A stretch of DNA of 36,356 bases from Streptomyces adelaidensis (GTDB lineage: Bacteria > Actinomycetota > Actinomycetes > Streptomycetales > Streptomycetaceae). Both the position numbers and the translations under genes were made by a program. Below are positions 15,284 through 24,526 of the stretch, piece after piece (position 1 is the stretch's first letter; the number at the start of each line of letters is the position of its first letter). The notes below the pieces were generated by a model. It was not told where the DNA came from. It made no database searches and saw only the letters and a program-made list of their open reading frames with translations. The DNA lies in assembly GCF_016598475.1 (NCBI RefSeq), contig NZ_JAEMUX010000082.1:1-36356 (forward strand). Reading direction: 5' to 3'.

Positions 15284-15861
15284 CCCCCTCGGTGCCGCAT
15301 CAGGGCTCCTCCCCGGAGGAGCCCGAGCGGCCCGCCGAGAACCGCCGCCGTACGATCCGCCGCCGGGCGATCACCCTGTCGATCATCGTGCTGCTCATCG
15401 GCGTACCCGCCGGCTACCTGGTCATCTCCGCCAACCAGAGCCGCGACAGCGGCAAGGACAAGGAGGAGAAGTACTCGGCGACCGGTCTCACCGCGCACTG
15501 GCCCTCCCGGGTCCAGCAGCGCCTCTACCAGGTGCCGATCCCGCCGTACTCCAAGCACGTCGCGTACTACGAGACGAACAACTGGAAGACCAGCCGCCTG
15601 TACGTGCAGTTCTATACGAGCAACGAGGGCCTGGAGCGCTTCCTCGACCAGATCGGCGCCCGCACCGACGACCTGGAGCCGGACGAGAGCGCCATCAACG
15701 CCCGAGACCGGGGGATCGTCGGCTGGGACTTCACCGGCCCCGGCCCCTGGTACGGCCTCGTCAAGGACCAGAAGAACCCCGCACCCACCCACGACATCGT
15801 CGTGAACCGGTCAAACCCGGACCATCCGATGGTGTACGTGGTGTCGCGGACTGTGCCCTGA
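15280..15861 (+). CDS. membrane-anchored protein coupled to the sugar kinase
   Basis: A 193-residue protein. After an acidic and basic leader (about 1-27, ending RRRTIRRR) a single hydrophobic helix at about 28-48 (AITLSIIVLLIGVPAGYLVIS) anchors a soluble domain that runs to the C-terminus (motifs PIPPYSKHVAYYETNN, WKTSRLYVQFYTSNEG, IVGWDFTGPGPWYG). The positive residues before the helix predict an external C-terminal domain. I do not recognise the domain. The GTG at 15280 overlaps the kinase stop, so expression should be coupled. The next gene starts after about 137 bp. Confidence 0.72.
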   Translation: MTPSVPHQGSSPEEPERPAENRRRTIRRRAITLSIIVLLIGVPAGYLVISANQSRDSGKDKEEKYSATGLTAHWPSRVQQRLYQVPIPPYSKHVAYYETNNWKTSRLYVQFYTSNEGLERFLDQIGARTDDLEPDESAINARDRGIVGWDFTGPGPWYGLVKDQKNPAPTHDIVVNRSNPDHPMVYVVSRTVP

Positions 15862-15998
15862 CCAGGTGAAACATCAGTCCGGATGGGCCCGCGCGAGGCC
15901 GTCGGGGCCGATTGTCAGACCCCGCCCGTAGAGTCGGAGACAGCTGATCAGAGCCGGCGACGGCTCATCCGACCGAAGGGCGGGAGGTGACCGGACAT

Positions 15999-18848
15999 AT
16001 GCGGGACAGGACTGTTCCCGAGGCCGACACGGCCGTTCCCGCGCGGACGGCCGTCCCCGTCCGGCTGGCCGCGGTCTTCCTCCCCGGACCCCTGCCCCGC
16101 CACGGCCGGTTCGCGTTCTGGGACCCGCAGGACGGACAGCCGCCGCCGGGAGCCACCGAGGACCTCACGGTCGTACGACGGCACGGCTCCGGAGTCCGCA
16201 GAGGCACCGTCCCCGCCATGTCCCTGCCGGTCGGTGAAGCCCTGGCCCTGCTCGCCCGCGCCCGGCGCGACCCGGCCGCCCACCCCGCCACGGCCTGCTG
16301 GGGCGCGGCCACCCTGCAGGCGCTGCGGCTCGTCGCCCGAGGACGCCTGCTGCCCGGACTGACCGCCGACGGATACGACGCCTGGCGGGCGGGACCGCTC
16401 GACCAGGACGACATCGCGCACCTCAGGGCCGTCGCCGCCGCCCTGCCGTACGAGGGCCACGCCGTGCCGCTGCCCGGCAAGGGCACGCTGCGGCTGCCCG
16501 AGCCGGAAGCCCTCGTGCGGTCCTTCCTGGACGCGGTCGCCGACACACTGCCGCGCGGCCCGGCGGCGCCGTACGTCTCCGGGAAACCGTTCGCGGCGAG
16601 CGCCGGGCAGCGAATGCCGGGCGCCCGCGACTGGGCGGCGGAGGTCGCCGCGGGCATGGACGCGGGCGTACGGATCTCGCTGCGCCTGGACCTGTCGGCG
16701 TTCGACCTCTTCGAGGACACCGAAGGCGCGCCGCGGGCGGGCGCGGCCGTCGTCCAGGTGCACAGCCTCGCCGACCCCACCCTCGTCGTCGACGCGACGG
16801 CGCTGTGGGCGGGCGCCGCGGACGCCGCGTTCGGGCCCCGCACACAGGTGGACGCCGCCCTCGCCGTACGCCGCGCGGCCCGCGTCTGGCCGCCCCTCGA
16901 CCGGCTCTCCGAGCAGGACGTGCCCGATGTCCTCGCCCTCTCCGAGGACGAGCTGTCCGACCTGCTGGGCGTCGCCGCCACCCGGCTCGGCGCGGCCGGC
17001 GTCGCCGTGCACTGGCCCCGCGACCTGGCCCAGGACCTGAGCGCCCGCGCCGAGGTACGCCCGGCGCCCGGCTCCGCCACGGACGGCACCGGCTTCTTCG
17101 AGGGCGAGGAACTGCTGCGCTTCCGCTGGCAGTTGGCGATCGGCGGCGACCCGCTCACCGAGGCCGAGATGGACACCCTCGCCGAGGCCCACCGCCCGAT
17201 CGTCCGCCTCCGTGACCAGTGGGTCCTCGTCGACCCGGCCCTCGTCCGCAAGGCCCGCAAACGCGAACTGGGCCTGCTGGACCCGGTGGACGCCCTGTCC
17301 ATGGCACTCGCCGGCACCGCCGAGGTCGACGGCGAGACGGTGGAGGCGGTACCGGTCGGGGCGCTGGCAGACCTGCGGGACCGCCTGACGGCGGGCATCG
17401 GCCCGGTCGACCCCCCGCCGGGCCTGGCGGCCACCCTCCGCGACTACCAACTCCGGGGCCTGGCCTGGCTGGACCTCATGACCTCCCTCGGTCTCGGCGG
17501 CTGCCTCGCCGACGACATGGGCCTCGGCAAGACGATCACGGTCATCGCCCTGCACCTGCGCCGGGCCCGCCCCGAGCCGACCCTCGTCGTCTGCCCCGCC
17601 TCCCTGCTGGGCAACTGGCAGCGGGAGATCACCCGTTTCGCCCCCGGCGTCGCCGTACGCCGCTTCCACGGCCCCGACCGCACCCTGGAGGGCCTACAGG
17701 GCTCCGACGGCGGCGGCTTCGTCCTCACCACCTACGGCACCATGCGCTCGGCGGCCCCGCACCTGGCCCAGCAGGAGTGGGGGATGGTCGTCGCCGACGA
17801 GGCCCAGCACGTCAAGAACCCCTACTCGGCCACGGCCAAGGCCCTGCGCACCATCCCGACGCCCGCGCGCGTGGCCCTCACCGGCACCCCCGTCGAGAAC
17901 AACCTCTCCGAGCTCTGGGCCCTGCTCGACTGGACGACCCCGGGGCTCCTCGGCCCCCTGAAGTCCTTCCGCGCCCGCCACGCCCGCGCCGTGGAGAACG
18001 GCGAGGACGCGGAGGCGGTCACCCGCCTCGCCCGTCTGGTCCGCCCCTTCCTGCTCCGCCGCAAGAAGTCCGACCCGGGCATCGTCCCCGAACTCCCGCC
18101 CAAGACCGAGACCGACCACCCCGTCCCCCTCACCCGCGAACAGGCCGCCCTGTACGAGGCCGTCGTCCGCGAGTCGCTGCTGGCCATCGAGACGGCGGAG
18201 GGCATCGCCCGCCGGGGCCTGGTCCTGAAACTGCTGGGCGCCCTGAAGCAGATCTGCGACCACCCGGCGCTGTATCTGAAGGAGGACGCCGGAGCCGCCG
18301 CCGGCGACCGCCTCGCCGCCCGCTCCGGCAAACTGGCCCTGCTGGACGAGCTGTTGGACACCTTGCTCTCCGAGGACGGCTCCGCCCTGGTCTTCACCCA
18401 GTACGTCGGCATGGCCCGTCTGATCACCGCGCACCTCGCCGCCCGCGCGGTCCCGGTAGAACTGCTGCACGGCGGTACGCCGGTCAAGGACCGTGAAGAC
18501 ATGGTGGACCGCTTCCAGAGTGGGGCGACACCGGTCCTGGTCCTGTCCCTCAAGGCCGCCGGCACCGGCCTGAACCTCACCCGCGCCGGCCATGTCGTGC
18601 ACTTCGACCGCTGGTGGAACCCCGCCGTCGAGGAACAGGCCACCGACCGTGCCTACCGCATCGGCCAGACCCAGCCCGTCCAGGTCCACCGCCTCATCAC
18701 CGAGGGCACCATCGAGGACCGTATCGCCGAGATGCTCGAAGCCAAGCGGGCCCTCTCCGACGCCATCCTCGGCTCCGGCGAAGCGGCACTCACCGAGCTG
18801 ACGGACCGGGAGCTGGGCGACCTGGTCTCGTTGCGGAGGTCGGCGTGA
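15999..18848 (+). CDS. SNF2-family DNA helicase/translocase
   Basis: A 949-residue ATPase. The N-terminal half (about 1-445) is the SNF2-associated region. The first RecA domain has DDMGLGKTITVIALHL (Walker A Lys511), PASLLGNWQREI, a DEAQ box at 600-603 and LTGTPVENNLSELW. The second has LVFTQYVGMARLI, LLHGGTPVKDREDMVDRF, LSLKAAGTGLNLTRA and the motif RAYRIGQTQPVQVHRL. Such proteins move along duplex DNA and remodel protein-DNA complexes; the exact substrate of this subgroup is unknown. The ATG at 15999 follows GGGAGGTGA by 8 nt, better than the GTG at 15987. The stop overlaps the start of the SWIM gene, so the two are translationally coupled and probably act together. Confidence 0.93.
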   Translation: MRDRTVPEADTAVPARTAVPVRLAAVFLPGPLPRHGRFAFWDPQDGQPPPGATEDLTVVRRHGSGVRRGTVPAMSLPVGEALALLARARRDPAAHPATACWGAATLQALRLVARGRLLPGLTADGYDAWRAGPLDQDDIAHLRAVAAALPYEGHAVPLPGKGTLRLPEPEALVRSFLDAVADTLPRGPAAPYVSGKPFAASAGQRMPGARDWAAEVAAGMDAGVRISLRLDLSAFDLFEDTEGAPRAGAAVVQVHSLADPTLVVDATALWAGAADAAFGPRTQVDAALAVRRAARVWPPLDRLSEQDVPDVLALSEDELSDLLGVAATRLGAAGVAVHWPRDLAQDLSARAEVRPAPGSATDGTGFFEGEELLRFRWQLAIGGDPLTEAEMDTLAEAHRPIVRLRDQWVLVDPALVRKARKRELGLLDPVDALSMALAGTAEVDGETVEAVPVGALADLRDRLTAGIGPVDPPPGLAATLRDYQLRGLAWLDLMTSLGLGGCLADDMGLGKTITVIALHLRRARPEPTLVVCPASLLGNWQREITRFAPGVAVRRFHGPDRTLEGLQGSDGGGFVLTTYGTMRSAAPHLAQQEWGMVVADEAQHVKNPYSATAKALRTIPTPARVALTGTPVENNLSELWALLDWTTPGLLGPLKSFRARHARAVENGEDAEAVTRLARLVRPFLLRRKKSDPGIVPELPPKTETDHPVPLTREQAALYEAVVRESLLAIETAEGIARRGLVLKLLGALKQICDHPALYLKEDAGAAAGDRLAARSGKLALLDELLDTLLSEDGSALVFTQYVGMARLITAHLAARAVPVELLHGGTPVKDREDMVDRFQSGATPVLVLSLKAAGTGLNLTRAGHVVHFDRWWNPAVEEQATDRAYRIGQTQPVQVHRLITEGTIEDRIAEMLEAKRALSDAILGSGEAALTELTDRELGDLVSLRRSA

Positions 18849-21109
18849 GCGCGCAAGAGGACGCCGTGAAGAGGGAGTCGCCCGAGGCGGCGGCTGAGCC
18901 GGACTCCGGTGCGGCGCCCCGGCCCGCCGATGAGGCCCGCCGGGCGCTGCGGGCCGCGCGGGAACGGGACAGGTACGGGGCGGAGGCCGATGACCAGCCC
19001 GGTCCGGGTGCCGGTGTGGCTGGGAGGGGCCGGGCGGCGGCCGCTCGCCCGGGGGACGTGGCGCGGGAGGCGCTGCGGAGGGCGGCGGCGTCCAGGGCGG
19101 CCGGAGCTGAGGAGGCTGCGGGGGAGGGGGCTGTTGTCGGGCCGGAGGCGGAGGGTTTCCCCGGGGGGCGGGTGACGGAGCGTGCTGTCGCCGAGCCGCG
19201 AGAACACGGACTGGACGAGGAGCCCGATTCCGGCGCCGTGCCCGGTGCGTGGCCCGGTCGCCGGTCGGACGAGGAGGCCAGGTCCGCCGCCCGTCCCGGC
19301 GACATCGCCCGGGAAGCCTTGCGGGCCGCGCGCGACGCGGCGGAGCGGGCACGAGTCGAGGCGGAGGCCGAGGCCGGCCGTGCCGAGGCCGCGCGCAAGG
19401 CGGACCGAGCCGCACGGCGAGCCGCGGTCCCGCCCCCGACCCGCCTCCGAGACGTACGCGAACTCCTCGCCGACGCCTTCAAGCTGCCCTCCGACGGGCC
19501 CGAACCCGACGGGACCTACGTCGGGGGCGCGGACACCGCGTGTGGCGAACCGGCCTCTGCGGAAGCCGCGTCGGAGCGGTACGCCATCGATGCCGGACCC
19601 GATCTCGAGTCCGTACCCGAGCCCGAGCCCGGACCCGAGCCTGCTCCTGGCCCTGGCCCTGGCCCTGGCCCTGGCCCTGGCCCTGCTCCTGGCTCCGGCC
19701 CGCAGCCCGCACCGAAGCCCGCCTCCGTTCCCGTTCCTGCTCCCGAACCCGAATCCCTTGCCGGTCTCGCCCCCGAGTGGCCCGACGCCCCCGCAACCCC
19801 CCGCGTCCCCCGGACCATGGCCGCCCCTTCCCGGGACGGCGAACTGCGGCGTACGTTCCGGGCTTTCCCGACGCGTCCCTCGGCCGGGGAGGCGTTCGCG
19901 GAGAGTTGGTGGGGCAACGCGTGGGTGGCGGCGCTGGAAGAAGGCGCGCTGGACGCGGCGCGGCTGGCGCGCGGGCGGGGGTATGCCGACAAGGGAAACG
20001 TGGACGCGATCACCGTCACGCCGGGGCTGGTGCTGGCGTACGTCCACGGGAGCAGGCCACGGCCGTACCGGGTCCAGGTCCGGCTGCGGACGCTGGACGA
20101 CGGCGAATGGGACCGCTTCCTGGACGCGGCGGCCGAGCAGCCGGGACACATCGCCGCGCTGCTGGACAAGGAGATGCCACAGGCCCTCGCCGGACCGGGA
20201 CCGGGACCCGGCGTCGGCGCCGGACCGGGCGTGCGGCTGTTGCCGGGCCCCGGGGAGCTCGAACCCCGTTGCAGCTGCCCGGACTTCGGGCACCCCTGCA
20301 AGCACGCCGCCGCGCTCTGCTACCAGATGGCACGGCTGCTGGACGAGGACCCCTTCGTGCTGCTGCTTCTGCGGGGCCGGGGCGAGCGGGAGCTGCTCGA
20401 CGCGCTGTCGCGGCGCAACGCGGCGAGGGCCGCCCGCGCCGCCCAGGAGCAGGGGCCCGCGCCGCTCCCGGGAGTCCGGGCCCGCGACGCCCTCGCCCCG
20501 CGCACCCTCCCGCCGCTGCCCGCCCCGCTGCCCCCGCCTCCGCACCCGGAGCAGCCGCCGGTGTACCCGGGGGCGCCCGGCGGCCCGGATCCGTTCGTGC
20601 TGGACCAGCTGGCCACCGACGCGGCGGCCCGTGCGCACGCGCTGCTCGCCACCGGGCACGACCCGGTGGCCGAACTGACGCTGTGGCAGGACGCCGTACG
20701 GCTCGCCGCCGCCCGCCCCGGCTCCGGTCTCACCGCCACGACCCGCGCCCTGTACTCCTCCCTGGCCGCCGCCACCGGCCGCACCCCGGGCACCCTGGCC
20801 CGCGCGGTCGCCGCCTGGCGTCAGGGCGGCCTCGAAGGGCTCGCCGTCCTGGAGGAACCCTGGGACCCGCCGGCCGGCCGCTTCGACCGTGCCCGCCCCC
20901 TGCTCCTCGCCGCCGACCTCCCGGCTTTCCGCCCCAGGCACAACCACCTCACCCACCCCCTCGGCCACGTCCAGCTCCGCCTCGGCCGCGACAGCCTCTG
21001 GTACGCCTACGAGTCCGAACCGGGCCACGAGGACTGGTGGCCGAGGGGCACACCGGACTTCGACCCGGTGGGCGCGCTGATCGGCCTCGGAGCCACCGAC
21101 GACCGCTGA
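18845..21109 (+). CDS. SWIM zinc-finger protein partnered with the SNF2 helicase
   Basis: A 754-residue protein. The SWIM finger is CSCPDFGHPCKH (Cys476, Cys478, Cys485, His487), the CxCxnCxH pattern that binds zinc and mediates DNA or protein contacts. The N-terminal 300 residues are low-complexity and carry three copies of a P(A/G)D-x-AR-x-ALR motif at 27-39, 69-81 and 151-163, then a Pro-Gly tract encoded by a perfect CCCTGG array (19651-19680). Residues about 345-450 (WWGNAWVAALEEG, RGRGYADKGNVDAI) match the region preceding SWIM in this family. The GTG at 18845 overlaps the helicase stop. The codons are GC-rich, and the length is longer than typical members because of the low-complexity arm. 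Confidence 0.9.
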   Translation: MSAQEDAVKRESPEAAAEPDSGAAPRPADEARRALRAARERDRYGAEADDQPGPGAGVAGRGRAAAARPGDVAREALRRAAASRAAGAEEAAGEGAVVGPEAEGFPGGRVTERAVAEPREHGLDEEPDSGAVPGAWPGRRSDEEARSAARPGDIAREALRAARDAAERARVEAEAEAGRAEAARKADRAARRAAVPPPTRLRDVRELLADAFKLPSDGPEPDGTYVGGADTACGEPASAEAASERYAIDAGPDLESVPEPEPGPEPAPGPGPGPGPGPGPAPGSGPQPAPKPASVPVPAPEPESLAGLAPEWPDAPATPRVPRTMAAPSRDGELRRTFRAFPTRPSAGEAFAESWWGNAWVAALEEGALDAARLARGRGYADKGNVDAITVTPGLVLAYVHGSRPRPYRVQVRLRTLDDGEWDRFLDAAAEQPGHIAALLDKEMPQALAGPGPGPGVGAGPGVRLLPGPGELEPRCSCPDFGHPCKHAAALCYQMARLLDEDPFVLLLLRGRGERELLDALSRRNAARAARAAQEQGPAPLPGVRARDALAPRTLPPLPAPLPPPPHPEQPPVYPGAPGGPDPFVLDQLATDAAARAHALLATGHDPVAELTLWQDAVRLAAARPGSGLTATTRALYSSLAAATGRTPGTLARAVAAWRQGGLEGLAVLEEPWDPPAGRFDRARPLLLAADLPAFRPRHNHLTHPLGHVQLRLGRDSLWYAYESEPGHEDWWPRGTPDFDPVGALIGLGATDDR

Positions 21110-21424
21110 GAGCCGTGCGCGACACACGCGGGGAAATGTTGGAAGGGTGTACCGCGTCCCCCGGCGACGGCCGAACGACCCGGACCAGGCCGGGGCGCCC
21201 GCATGGCGAGGTGCGCCTGGAGCGGCGCGGCCGAGGCCCTGCGGCCGGACCGCACCTCCAGCAGTACGGTCACCGGACAGGTCGGAGATCGGGTGTCGGT
21301 GCCTTCTGCCGGCCGGCTAGAAGAGGCGGGCGCGCATGTGCTGCGTGAGGCTCTGGAGGATCTGAGACGGTCCAAAGGCGTCCAACAGACGACGAAGCCC
21401 GAATGCGCGCGGCCCGGCCGGGCT
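21110..21424. other. 315-bp gap without a supported gene
   Basis: It lies between the SWIM gene and the convergent SMI1 gene stop. A coding-like stretch on the plus strand near 21240-21400 (reading VTGQVGDRVSVPSAG and then EALEDLRRS) has an open frame, but it runs on as an antisense shadow of the SMI1 gene and has no ribosome site, so I do not call it. Inverted GC-rich repeats occur near 21415. It may hold a transcript end for one or both genes. Confidence 0.4.
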
Positions 21425-23395
21425 CTACCTGCCCCCCGGCCCGTCCTCTCCCGTCCGCTGGCCGTCCGCCGGGCGCGCGTCTCCCCAATCCAGCCGGATC
21501 ACCGAGTACGTCTCGCCGTCCCTGGGCGGACGCGTCCAGGAACGGGTGGCGAACGTGTGCAGCCGCCCCTTCACGAGGGCATGACGCGGCAGAGACGCAC
21601 CGAACTCCCCGGCCACGGCTTCCAGCAGCGACCGTTCCACTTCGGCCCCGTCCGCCAGGGCGCCGAAGAACCGGCTCGGATCCAGCGCCTTCGGTATCTC
21701 CCCGCTCCGCCGGATCTCTCCGTCCACGTACGTGAATGCGTACTGCTCGGCGCCGTCTCGCGCCACCGAAAGATGGAAGAACGGCTCCCTGTGCGACGTT
21801 CTCAGGCCGCTCCACACCACCACCGCACGGGTGCCCTCGCTGGCGGCCGCGGCCGGGGAGACGAACCGCCGCTGATCGAACGGGGCGGGATCGCCGTCGA
21901 AGGCGAAGCTCCAACCGGTGCCGGCGCGGCCGGCCGCCACAAGAGCCCTGTCGTCGTAGGACGAGAACTCCCTCTGGTTCTGCGACGACCTGCGGCGCGC
22001 CTCCCAGAAGGTCATGGGTTCGTTCAGCACGATGCCGTCCTCGTCCCCGTCCCCCTCGCCGTCCCCGAGACGTCCGGGCAACTCCTCCGGCTCCACCTCC
22101 TCCACCAGGACGAACCGGTAGGACGTGCGGTTGTTGCCCGGGTCAGGCTCCGCGAGCCACACCAGGCCGCCCGGGTCGAGCCCGGCCGACGGCCTCGGTG
22201 CCTCTCCCGCCTGCCCGCCCCTCGGCGTGGACAGCAGCTCCCGGCCCCGCTCCGGGGTCAGCAGCGGCCCGAGCACGGGGTCGGCCACCCAGCCCAGCGG
22301 CGCCAGGTGGTCCGGTCCCAGCGGTTCCCACAGGGGCGCGGCGTCCCTCAGCGTCCGCCACGCCCCATCGGTGTCTCCCCACCGCGCCAGCTCCCGTGCC
22401 CGCTCGACCGCCTCCCCGAACGGTCCGGCCGCCGTGTACCGGTAGGTGCCGCTCCGCACCTGATCCAGCGTCGCGTAAGCCAGTGACACCAGGTCGTCGC
22501 TGGCGCCCCGCAGATGAAACGTCAGCGTGGAGTCGTTCCGATACGAGTGCGCCGCGTGCTCGGCGACCAGCGGTGGCAGCAGATCGGGCGCGTACCGCGG
22601 GTCCGTCACCAGGTCCTCGAAGTACACCATGTAGGTCTCTCCGAGCAGGCGGCGTATCTGGTCGCCCAGCCCGGCGGCCCGCGGTCGGCCGTACTCCTTG
22701 GCCTCGTCCAGCGCCTTCCCGGCGTGCTCCCAGCCGCCGCGCAGCGCCTCCAGCCGGGCCTCTTCCACCAGGGTGTCCAGATTTCGCGTCGTGTCGTTGG
22801 CGAACACCGGCTCCCCGTCGCTCCGGTGCGCCCGCAGGCTGTGGAACTCCCGGTACATCTCCCGCATGAACGTGAGGAAGTTGGCGTGCCGCTCGGGTGG
22901 CGCGGCCCGCCAGCTCGCCCACGTGTACACGGCCCACTCGCCGTCCTCGTCCACATCTTCGGGGTCCATGAGGACGTGGGTGATGTCGGACTCGACGTCG
23001 AGTTGCAGCCCGCGCCGCCAGATGTCCACCTCCCGCCGCTCCTCGGGGCCGGCGTCCTCGTCCAGGTACTCCTCGAACATGTCCGCGAGTCCCGATTCGT
23101 CGTTGTGCCAGTGCGCGTCGTCGGTCCCCGCCAGCAGCGACACGAACCCGCCCGCGTGCCGCCACCCGTCGCTGACCTTGAGGAACTCCCGGTACGACGG
23201 GGGCATCCGTATGCTGAGGCGCTCCTCCATGGCCGCCATCCGCACCTCGGACGCGGGCGGGAACCCCAGCCACCGCGCCCGCCGCGCGGCCTCGTCGTCC
23301 GCGCCCGGCGTCTCGCCGTCCGGCAGGGAATCCGCCCACTCCCCGCTCCACCTGAGCAGGAAGGACCGCCAGTCGAATGCCGTGATGTCCGTCAT
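21425..23395 (-). CDS. large SMI1/KNR4-family protein
   Basis: A 656-residue protein. Residues about 30-190 form an SMI1/KNR4-type domain (LGFPPASEVRMAAMEERL, MPPSYREFLKVSDGWRHAGG, then acidic loops). In bacteria such domains are often immunity proteins to polymorphic toxins, while others are regulatory. Residues about 190-420 are helical repeat-like (VEEARLEALRGGWEHAGKAL, AVERARELARWGDTDGAWRT), and about 500-600 hold a separate domain (VVVWSGLRTSHREPFFHLSV, YAFTYVDGEIRR). The three-part layout is longer than a plain immunity protein. I start at ATG 23395 (MTDITAFDW); an upstream in-frame start at 23428 is unlikely. No toxin gene is adjacent, so a toxin-immunity role is only a possibility. 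Confidence 0.8.
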   Translation of the reverse strand: MTDITAFDWRSFLLRWSGEWADSLPDGETPGADDEAARRARWLGFPPASEVRMAAMEERLSIRMPPSYREFLKVSDGWRHAGGFVSLLAGTDDAHWHNDESGLADMFEEYLDEDAGPEERREVDIWRRGLQLDVESDITHVLMDPEDVDEDGEWAVYTWASWRAAPPERHANFLTFMREMYREFHSLRAHRSDGEPVFANDTTRNLDTLVEEARLEALRGGWEHAGKALDEAKEYGRPRAAGLGDQIRRLLGETYMVYFEDLVTDPRYAPDLLPPLVAEHAAHSYRNDSTLTFHLRGASDDLVSLAYATLDQVRSGTYRYTAAGPFGEAVERARELARWGDTDGAWRTLRDAAPLWEPLGPDHLAPLGWVADPVLGPLLTPERGRELLSTPRGGQAGEAPRPSAGLDPGGLVWLAEPDPGNNRTSYRFVLVEEVEPEELPGRLGDGEGDGDEDGIVLNEPMTFWEARRRSSQNQREFSSYDDRALVAAGRAGTGWSFAFDGDPAPFDQRRFVSPAAAASEGTRAVVVWSGLRTSHREPFFHLSVARDGAEQYAFTYVDGEIRRSGEIPKALDPSRFFGALADGAEVERSLLEAVAGEFGASLPRHALVKGRLHTFATRSWTRPPRDGETYSVIRLDWGDARPADGQRTGEDGPGGR

Positions 23396-23449
23396 GGGTC
23401 TGATGCTGCCACCCGCCACTGACAGCACCGTCCCCGGCGCACGGCCTCT

Positions 23450-24490
23450 CTAGGCGACCGGGGAGGGGCCGCCGCGGTGGGGGCGGAGCAGGGCCGCACC
23501 GGCCGGGGTGAGGGTGTGGAGGACGGTGTTGGCGTGGCGCTGGCTCTCGATGAGGCCCGCGTCGCGCAGCACGGTCGTGTGGTGGGTCGTGGTGGCGGGG
23601 GAGACACTGATGGCGCGGGCGAGTTCCGAGTTGGTGGCGCCGCCCGCGACGACGCTCAGCACGGCGGCACGGGTGCGTCCGAGCAGCGCGGTCAGGGGCG
23701 CGTCGGTCCGGTCGGCCGACGCCCGGGGATCCGCGCGGCTCACGGGGTACACGAGGACCGGCGGCAGGCGGGGGTCGGCGAGGGAGACCGGCGTGCGCCA
23801 GCAGAAGTACGACGGGATGAACAGCAGGCCGCGGCCGTCGAGATGAAGGTCGCGAGTCTCGCAGTAGTCGACCTCCAGGACGGGAGGGCGCCAACGCATG
23901 GTCGGTGGCAGGCTGCGGAGCATGCTGTCGGTTCCGCCGTCGAGGAACGCCCGGGCCAGCCGGCCGCGTTCGGCGTCGACGCAGGCCTGCATACGGTCGC
24001 GGTACGGAGCCATGACGGTGTTGTCGTAGGCCCGTAGGACGCGCACCAGCTCTTCGCGGGCGTCCTTGTCCACCAGGCCGAAGAGGGCTGACGGGGCGTC
24101 GGTGGCCCGGGCCATTCTTCCGATCTCGTGCCGGACCCGGGCGGGCGGGGTGTCCAGGATCGCCGCGAGTCCGTCCTTCAGTCCTGACCCCGCCTCGGGC
24201 GGAGTCAGGAAGTCGGGAAAGTAGGCCGCGCGGGGGAAGAGCGTCAACAGTCCGCGTACAGCCGTGCCGAGGCGGTGGTCGGCCAAGGCGACACGGGCCT
24301 CCCGGTACCAGTCGGCGTAGGCCCGACGGCCGCTCTGCGTCTGGAAGCGGTGCAGGCTGCAGGCGATCTCCCACAAGGGGTCGGGAGCCGCCGCGAACCT
24401 GGTCCGTACAAGATCCTCCGGCCTGAAGTGGATGCGTAATCCCGACCTTGGATGCCGCCGGCGCCGAGGCGCAGCAGCGGCTTCGGTCAA
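23450..24490 (-). CDS. ArsR-like regulator with C-terminal winged helix (DUF5937-type)
   Basis: A 346-residue regulator of an actinomycete family in which an N-terminal domain (about 18-190: RIHFRPEDLVRTRFAAAPDPLWE, FPRAAYFPDFLTPP) precedes an ArsR-like winged helix at about 268-335 (LGRTRAAVLSVVAGGATNSELARAISVSPATTTHH and then LRDAGLIESQRHANTVLHTLT). The C-terminal position of the DNA-binding domain is characteristic of the DUF5937 group. The TTG start at 24490 is weak (no clear ribosome site), but no ATG or GTG lies between it and the conserved LRIHF start, so an error in start choice would be small. It lies 36 nt after the small-gene pair and 54 nt before the SMI1 gene on the same strand. 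Confidence 0.78.
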   Translation of the reverse strand: MTEAAAAPRRRRHPRSGLRIHFRPEDLVRTRFAAAPDPLWEIACSLHRFQTQSGRRAYADWYREARVALADHRLGTAVRGLLTLFPRAAYFPDFLTPPEAGSGLKDGLAAILDTPPARVRHEIGRMARATDAPSALFGLVDKDAREELVRVLRAYDNTVMAPYRDRMQACVDAERGRLARAFLDGGTDSMLRSLPPTMRWRPPVLEVDYCETRDLHLDGRGLLFIPSYFCWRTPVSLADPRLPPVLVYPVSRADPRASADRTDAPLTALLGRTRAAVLSVVAGGATNSELARAISVSPATTTHHTTVLRDAGLIESQRHANTVLHTLTPAGAALLRPHRGGPSPVA

Positions 24491-24526
24491 CCGCTCTGGC
24501 CGGCGGGGAGGGATGGATTCCCGTGC

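Noticed and set aside
19646..19685. Regulatory or recombination hexamer array
   Set aside because: The CCCTGG repeat is in frame within the SWIM gene and encodes a Pro-Gly spacer, so a coding explanation is sufficient.
21203..22486. A 427-residue plus-strand frame starting in the 315-bp gap
   Set aside because: Most of it is antisense to the SMI1 gene, and no ribosome site precedes it, although the first 60 codons look mildly coding.
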